Of a stretch of DNA of 64,000 nucleotides, positions 57,301 to 64,000 are shown piece by piece. This stretch comes from Ananas comosus (taxonomy: Eukaryota > Streptophyta > Magnoliopsida > Poales > Bromeliaceae). Both the position numbers and the translations under genes were made by a program. The stretch is taken from positions 124,001-188,000 of the forward strand of contig NC_033633.1 of NCBI RefSeq assembly GCF_001540865.1, read 5' to 3'. The notes under the pieces were generated by a model. That model saw only the letters and a list, made by a program, of their open reading frames with translations, was not told where the DNA came from and made no database searches. The first letter of the stretch is position 1; every line of letters starts with the position of its first letter.

Positions 57301-60300
57301 CTAAAGCAGATGTGAGCATGTCAAAAGCGATTAAGCTTTACATTTTTTGCAGTATCTATTTTTTGTGCTGATAGAGTTTAATTCATAAATTCGTCTTTGT
57401 TTTTGATACATCACGTTAACTATGGTATTTGCATTTTATTTTATTATTATTTTTTTGGCTTGTAACTTTTTTTTTTGTAATGTTTAACATATATGTTGCT
57501 TTTGCATGTTTATTATCTTTTCTTGCATGTCTCGCGAAAGTTAGAGTAGACACGAATTAGCCTGCTACAAACAAAAAATGTTTTTTTGTAGAAAACTTTC
57601 TTTTTCCCTGTTCATTTGCCTTTTTCACTTTTCAGTTTCCTTTTTTCGAGAGCAAGGGATTTTGTTCATTCTGTATCATGTATATCGTGTCAGGCCTGTT
57701 TGCTCACATTCTCTACTTACATTTCTTCTTCTTTGGAGTGTTGCCAGTTAACACTTCAATAAGCTGTATCAGTATTTGGTCCATAGTCCTAATTTGGGAC
57801 AAACATATTTGCTCAATCTAAATTATTTTTAAAAATTTTTTTACCATGTTTTATGGGCTTTATAAGCATATTATAAGATCAACCTCTATGTTCAAGTTGG
57901 ATTGTTAAATTTATAGTAGTCTTAATTTGGAAATTTTCTTTTTTTAAACGATGTTTATGTGTATATGTGCTATTTCCAGAGTCTCAACCCTCGATCGCTT
58001 GTTTACTTGCACATATGCCCATTTCTTCTTTCTTCCGGTCCTCTAATCACAACCAAACTAGTTTATTTTTATACTTCCTGAAGTAGCAATTGTCAGCTGT
58101 CATATGTAACTTCTTTCTTGAATCCAGTATCTGTTGGGAATTTTCCACCTGCGCTATCAAACCAGTGACTGCTGATATTGGCCTTGCTTTTAACATACTG
58201 CTGTGAGAAAACCCAGACGGGAATAAATTAACGCTGGTGGTGCATGTGGAGGCATTGGGAGACTGCAGTCTACCATTCAGTGAGCATCCATCCAAGCTGC
58301 TGTTTGGTAATGGTTGGCAGCAATTATGGACTGGATGACTGGATGTTAGATAGTCTGCCCCTGCATGTGCTACTGGTTGTAAATTATCATCTCAAAAAGC
58401 CTTACTGCTTGCTACAACACTATTCTATTATCAACTTTGGTATCCTATATATATTAACAGCTCTTGGTTAGGGAAGATAGTGTTCACAGGTCTCGAGAAA
58501 GGCTCTAAATTATTTTTTTTCTTTTTTTTTTTTCATTCTCTATTTCCACTAAATGGAATTCTGGCGTTTAGCTATGAGTTATTTTGTTGCAGTTGTTTTC
58601 TGCTAGACACTTGCTCAACTGTTATAATTGATTTTCGTGTCTGCTTATGTAGGTCCTATAGTCACTTGAGAAGTATTCTCTCTCTTTTTTTCGTCCCCTT
58701 TTTTCCTGTCTTTATCAATTTTATTTTGTTTATTTGTCCATATTGTTATCTTATGGAGTGCAATCTGTAGTCTGATAGTGTTTTTGTTTTGATTTCCATT
58801 CGACATTGCATTTATAATCCAACCTTATATCTTCATTACCTAAAACTTCAGACCTCTGACTTGCCTCCTCTTCTGAACAGGGGGCATTTAAATCTCACTC
58901 TCCTGCCTTCCTCAAGCATGCGCATATCATTCGCCGGTGATGATGGTCACACTGAGCGACTCGCTTTGGTGAGCAACGAATTTGAGGATTTTGAGGTGAT
59001 AATTGAAGGAATATCAGCTGATAGCTCTGGTCGCTCTTTCCAACTCAAGGTCTCAGAATCTCGAGTATTGTACTATTGGTGCTCAGAGAAGTCAAAGCAC
59101 CATGGAATGGAATTGCTTGAAAAGGTCAAACTTTCTTCATCTGAAGCCTTTGGCTTTAAGTAGCCTTTTGCTGGTCTTGTGAAGACAACTATTGATCTGC
59201 TTGTTACATATTTTTATTTTAAACTGATTAGGTTATAGTAGGAGAGTATAATTGAAAGAAAAAAAAGGTTTTTATACTGTTTATTATGTTTATAATTGAA
59301 AGAAAAAAAAGGTTTTTATACCGTTTATTATGTTCCTTTTTGGAATAGTTTGTAACTTCGTCAATTTCTTATCTAAATTCTTATGCTCCGGCCTAAACAG
59401 ACAACTAAAATTTTTGACCCTAAACACAAAGCTGAAGTTCACAGAAAATTGGCTGCATTAAGACACCTTTGTTTTTTCTTTTGTTTGTATATTATTTAAT
59501 TCTTCCTCAGTATTTATCATTGAAAACACTTTTTTTTTTTTCTTTTTCTTATTTCTGGACAGATGAAAGATCTACTCAAAAGGAGGCCCACTTTATCCAA
59601 TCTCACTGGAATTTCTGATTCCCGCCTTGATTCTTTTGCCACTCATCTCCAGGCTTATCTTCTCGGTTCATCAAATTCTGTAGAAATCAAATCAATTGCT
59701 TCACCATTTGACTTCCTAACTACCTCTACCACAGACGAGTTGTATTCTCATTCATCCCCTCTTGTTCCCAAATCCTCCCGTTTTCGTCCCGCAGCAGCTC
59801 ATGCAGCAAAAGTAAATCCTGTCTACCAAGCCAGTCTCAGTCCAAGATCAAACACTTTCAAGGATGGTGCTCTGAGAAATCCATCTGGTGTAAGAAGTGG
59901 TACCAGAGAGAAACTGAAGCGGCGTGGAGAAGGCCACATCATCTCATCAACTATCGCCACCCCGCCAATCTCTTCATCAGTGTCCACTTCTACACACTCT
60001 TCTATCTCCAACAGCCTCAATGTAGATAACAGTTTGTTCGTAGGCTTGCCTAAAATATCATGTTTACCTGCTTCACTCTTGTCGTGCAACCCTCCCGCTG
60101 AAAGTCCGACCTCTACTGACGTTGCAGCCCAGAGCTCACTTTTCAGACCGTACTATTGCTGGTGCCCTCCCTGCCCCTCTTCACTACAGTACAGAGTCAC
60201 CCCTCTGCATCAACCATCCACGTCTTCTGAATCTTTACCCCTGCCTCCTTTATCTTCACTCTTATCAGGTGCCCACCCTCCCGCTTCAGGGTTACCTTCA

Positions 60301-61321
60301 AAATCGACGAATGAGACAACTGAACTCCCACCTTTGAACTTTCAATCGCTATTGCATGACCCATTAGCACACCTATCGCTCCCTGTATCATCACGTGTTT
60401 CCTTGCCCGGATCACAAGTTCTGACTTTCACACCGTTCATGTCTGATCCCATTGTGCATATCCCGGTCATCGATGTTTGCTCCTCTGGCCAGGCTTACCT
60501 TGTCAGTGCTGGGCCAGCTATTTCTTCGGCTATTCCGCCTCTCCATCCAACTCGTGTGAATCCTCTTATTCCAGAGGCTGAATCGTTGGCTGAGAAAAAT
60601 GCGAGGGAAACACTTAGGAGGCTCATAGATTCATCGCCAGTCTTGGTCAGGCCGCAGTTGATGAGTGTGGCCCCAGCAGCCTCGAATGGTGTGGATGGAC
60701 ATCTCTTCTGCTCTGAGGTGAGTTTGTTGAGATAATCCTATTGCTTATTTTTGTTTAAATCTTCCTATTGTCTTTTTTTGGTTTAAATTTTAAGTAAGAT
60801 GGGGATTTAATGAAATAAAATGTAGAGATACACCTTAGCAATGGGCCTTTTTGAAACTGACTGCCCAGTTTGCCAGCTTTGTTCTTTTTGTTATTTCTAT
60901 TGGGAAGTTTACAGCTTTGTTAGCTGTTATCCATTGACTGTTAATGGACTGCAGGGTTCTTTAAAATTTTAATGGAATACCAAATTCAACTTGTGAGAAA
61001 ATTCAAATCAAAGTGATGTCAATCAAAAATAAATAGGTTTTTGGATATCTACTTTAAAATGTCCTGTGGATCAACCAGTGTTTTCTTTGGTCATAACGTC
61101 ATGACTTATTCATCTTTGTTTGCGGCATTTTATAGGGGGCAAAGAGAGATATTCATATCAGCAGCCAAAATTATGGCAGAAACTTCAATTTTGACTCTAT
61201 TGCTAGTGGCATATCACTCATGGGGTTATATTCCTCAAAGGATGAGGTTGATGGAGATGACGGTGACGAGACAATCGGCGAGGAGGGACATGAATGCATG
61301 GGCACGCCGAAGAATCCATAA
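54337..61321 (+). CDS. Conserved-looking, uncharacterised plant protein, Ser/Pro-rich
   Basis: Five coding exons: 54337-54714, 54809-54924, 58881-59124, 59563-60717, 61136-61321, total 692 aa. All junctions are GT..AG and keep frame. I do not recognise a named domain. Residues 1-80 are acidic and Ala/Gly-rich. Residues 85-245 look folded: LQWLRALDLQFLGACRADER, DRLISQLSQHFEVSEIGMLARCLCVPLVSIRVGKV, MRISFAGDDGHTERLALVS, FEVIIEGISADSSGRSFQLK, ESRVLYYWCSEKS. The stretch ...LLEKMKDLLKRRPTLSNLTG follows. About 260-590 is Ser/Pro-rich and probably disordered. The end (SLAEKNARETLRRLIDSS) is helical, then an acidic tail runs to KNP. No signal peptide or membrane segment. Intron 2 (54925-58880) is about 4 kb, with no element I could delimit. 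The start ATG at 54337 is the first in the leader. Confidence 0.85.
59247..59334. repeat. 44-bp tandem duplication in an intron
   Basis: Units 59247-59290 and 59291-59334 start tataattgaaag and end ttattatgtt, with one mismatch. They lie in intron 3 of the serine/proline-rich gene. Confidence 0.88.
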
Positions 61322-62673
61322 TACCAGAAGAGAGAGTGGCGACCGAGCAGGATGATTGACGACCGTTGTTAGGCCGCTCATGCAATGTGTGGTTTACTAG
61401 TTAATATAGCTGAAGGGAAAAATGTCCTGTAATTTTGTTTCATCTTTTTTCTTCTTTTTTTTTTTCTCATTTTGCATCCTGCCAAAAAATTGGCTTTCGT
61501 TAGGAATTTGTAAGTAATTTGCCTGTAATCCAACTGAACTTTTTCGAGTGCTATTGTATTTGATTGGTTTGTCCATTTTGAAACTTTCTCAGCATCTATA
61601 CTGGTGATTTGTGCGAATTGTTTCAATTTTTTCTCTTTCACTCGAACCTGTCGGATAATATGTTGTTGATTCAAGAAAATTCTCGTGATGGAGCTTCCAG
61701 GGTCACGGTAAACCTTTTCTCGAGGAATTTGACGGACTTCATAAGGAAAAAAAAAAAAAAAAAAAAAAAAAGACAAGTGCACGGCGACAGTAGGACTTAG
61801 CAGCTACTTTTACAATCTTTTCTCACCGAGGAAGTGATCCTAGTAGCTGCAACCACGTTTTACTATTTTTACCCACCACGACGAAGCGGTCCAGGTTAAC
61901 GTCCCTAGGGAAAAGCAAATACTAAATGCACTCCGTGTACATTTTGCAGCGCCTACTGAGGAGTTCGTCGTACCATGCGTGGGGATCACAAATACACACC
62001 ATGTCGTAAGATCGGCTCTCTTCCATTAAATGGTATGGTTTCTTTTACATTTATTTGATGCTCTGCCGTCACTAATAAATGCATGGGCAGACCAAGTGTT
62101 GACTTGTGTTCGTCTCTCTATAGAATGGAGCCCAAAATTTAATTGATAATATAGCTTAGTAGGCATCGATACATATTATTTGATTTAACTTTTCAATTTT
62201 CAATCATGGCATCTGATCGAAAATTAACTCTGAACGGCTAATATTTCGTTTAGCGATAGTAATTTTTTTTTTCTCTTTAGTGTCTCACTAGAAGGAAAAA
62301 AGAAAATATTAGACCACATCTCTTTAGCACATCTTAAGTTAATCAATAATAATAAAAATAATTGATAATACTTAGTGTAGCCTAGTTGTTTCGTATTTTT
62401 ATCTGAATTCATCTCTGAAAAATGAACAAAACTAATAAAATTTAAAAAATTATTTAACAGTGCGGTCAAATTACATAAAATTTTCTAATAAGGAAGTGAA
62501 AGAACAATAACAACGCCAAAACAAGTCCAAATAATTGCATGCCTAATACCAATTTATTTATCAATAGATATATTAGAAGGTCCGTGAAAACGTTACTTCT
62601 CAGGTACTTACTCTGGGCCCTACAGGTCATTTATAACTACCATCTTTTGTCGCCTTTCTCAGCGATGAGTACT

Positions 62674-62704
<31 letters not shown>

Positions 62705-62977
62705 CAGATTGACAACTACCCTTTGTGAATTTTGAGTTGGGTTAATTGCACCATTCGTTCCCGAAACTTTTACCAGATATTTTTTTTCCTTCTTCTTTTG
62801 GTCCCCAAACCTACTGTTTGAGCAATTAAATTTTTTAATTTTTAAAATTAATTACAACATTGGTCCCTAACTTATTATTACCTGTTTCCGTTTTGGTCGA
62901 CTGATCATGTCAAGACTCATCTCCTCACCCTTAGTATTATATTTTGTGCCTACGACCGTCTTTACTATACATACGAC

Positions 62978-62979
<2 letters not shown>
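61322..62979. other. 3' flank of the serine/proline-rich gene and intergenic DNA
   Basis: The first 100-200 bp are presumably 3' UTR. A poly(A) run lies at about 61746-61770 and (CT)n at about 62683-62702. Short frames on both strands have no domain. Confidence 0.5.
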
Positions 62980-63011
<32 letters not shown>

Positions 63012-64000
63012 AGAGAAAGGTAGCAAGCTATCTGCTTCATTCATTAAGAAAAATGAATTTAGCGTACAAAATGAAGGCAGCTAGGGCCTTCTAAGCGGGC
63101 GAGGAACCAGGAAAGGAAACAAACAAAACAAAGGACAGAAAAGAAGAAAACGAAAAACCACACCGACTGGATTGTACCGAAGAGTAACCCAAAAGGCGAG
63201 GTAAAAGGTGACTATTCCTACTACTCCTAAAGTCAATATCTCGGAGGATTGCGCGTTCACAGGTCAAGCGCTTCAGTCCAGTCTTTCCTCAACGAATCGA
63301 CCCGTTCCACAAGTCGATCAGCGTTCGTAGTCATATCCCGGAATATAATATTATTGCGCTCTGTCCAGACGACCCACCAGATTGCCGCCAGACGTGTGAG
63401 ACGTATCATTCTCGACCGGGCAATGGGGAAATTAGCTGTCCGTGACCACAGGCTCCTGACATCACATATGTCAGGCTCCCAGGTAATTGAACTCCCCGCC
63501 AACAGAAGGAGGTATCTGACGAAGACACAATCCCGAAAAAGATGGTCACAGTCCTCCAATGCGACCGCACAGAAATTGCAGTACGGATTCACCGGGCACC
63601 CTCGGCGGATCAATCTATCGGCTGTAAGTAATCTCTTACGGAGTAGGATCCAAATGAAGACTTTTACTTTGGTAGGGATTTTTAATTTCCAAATATGTTC
63701 GCAATTTGGGTCTCGTTGTCCTCCGTCGGTAATGAAATCGTACATAGATTTAACTGTAAACTTTCGGTCGTTGGTCCATCGCCACTCCACGATATCCGTA
63801 CTATCTGTAGGAGAATAGTTGGAAAGTAGGTTTTTTAGCAAGCCGAACTGTTGACGTCTGGTACCGTCTGTAGCAGTTGCGAGACCCCTTCCGATGAAAC
63901 GCCATCTCCACCCTTTATCATTCCAACATTGCGCTACCATGACCTCGTTGTTCACAATTCTGGAGAATAATCCTGAAAACCGGGTACTCAGAGGGGTTTC
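62980..64000 (-). mobile_element. 3' part of an L1-type LINE retrotransposon (continues beyond the window)
   Basis: Minus orientation. The poly(A) tail is the T-run at 62981-63010, preceded on the element strand by gcttgctacctttctctc. A 3' UTR of about 250 bp separates it from the ORF2 stop at 63257. The left target flank is ...actatacatacgacac. Its partner copy should lie beyond the right window edge. Confidence 0.88.
63257..64000 (-). CDS. LINE ORF2 C-terminus with reverse-transcriptase zinc-binding domain (partial)
   Basis: Open from the window edge to the stop, 247 codons, with no internal stop. Blocks in order: VAQCWNDKGWRWRF, VEWRWTNDRKFTVKSMYDFI, HIWKLKIPTKVKVFIWILLR, a zinc-binding CNFCAVALEDCDHLFRDC, then AAIWWVVWTERNNIIFRD. 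This is the zf-RVT C-terminal region found in plant L1-type LINEs. The endonuclease and reverse transcriptase parts should lie beyond 64000. The intact frame over 247 codons suggests a fairly recent copy. Confidence 0.9.
   Translation of the reverse strand, partial: ETPLSTRFSGLFSRIVNNEVMVAQCWNDKGWRWRFIGRGLATATDGTRRQQFGLLKNLLSNYSPTDSTDIVEWRWTNDRKFTVKSMYDFITDGGQRDPNCEHIWKLKIPTKVKVFIWILLRKRLLTADRLIRRGCPVNPYCNFCAVALEDCDHLFRDCVFVRYLLLLAGSSITWEPDICDVRSLWSRTANFPIARSRMIRLTRLAAIWWVVWTERNNIIFRDMTTNADRLVERVDSLRKDWTEALDL

Noticed and set aside
62685..62702. CT repeat and other tandem runs, considered as CRISPR or satellite arrays
   Set aside because: They are simple microsatellites without spacers. The genome is a plant nuclear one.

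Overview
The window is plant nuclear DNA. Genes are split by GT..AG introns and separated by long AT-rich stretches full of microsatellites and small transposons. Several genes (the TPR protein, the acyltransferase, the first SQD2 exon) have very GC-rich, GC3-biased coding sequence, which points to a monocot. I cannot name the species. Two N characters (23302, 27285) and long homopolymers suggest a draft assembly.

Protein-coding loci, left to right: an R2R3-MYB of the MYB98/MYB64/MYB119 type (minus, 1-1250, C-terminus outside the window); a plant TPR-like protein (minus, 11444-13325); a small basic protein resembling the 'Josephin-like' family (minus, 21328-21684); the chloroplast sulfolipid synthase SQD2 in 11 coding exons (plus, 24715-28391); a membrane-anchored single-FAS1 fasciclin-like protein with a predicted intron-containing 5' leader (minus, 29362-29964, leader to about 31200); an intronless BAHD acyltransferase (minus, 33211-34608); and an uncharacterised serine/proline-rich protein in five coding exons with a 4-kb second intron (plus, 54337-61321). 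The genes look unrelated in function, as expected for plant chromosomes, and no operon or gene cluster is visible. I found no tRNA, rRNA or known microRNA gene.

The repeats carry most of the interest. At least ten copies of one tRNA-derived SINE family (A-box and B-box visible, poly(A) tail) are scattered from 23 kb to 45 kb. At the right edge lies the 3' end of an L1-type LINE (zinc-binding C-terminal domain of its ORF2). The last 50 or so bases of this LINE match the SINE tail, which suggests the LINE mobilises the SINE. One SINE sits inside another, each with an exact 15-bp target-site duplication. The 3.2-7.7 kb interval is a cluster of two MITE families, one of them a long foldback; family members recur at 38 kb. 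Further TIR elements lie at 9.3-10.9, 40.5-41.4, 43.0-43.3 and 47.5-47.8 kb.

The long stretches at 13.4-21.3, 42-54 and 61.3-63 kb have no gene I can support. Two CT-rich, leader-exon-like segments without coding sequence (about 19.25-19.46 kb plus, 52.09-52.3 kb minus) may belong to unrecognised transcripts.
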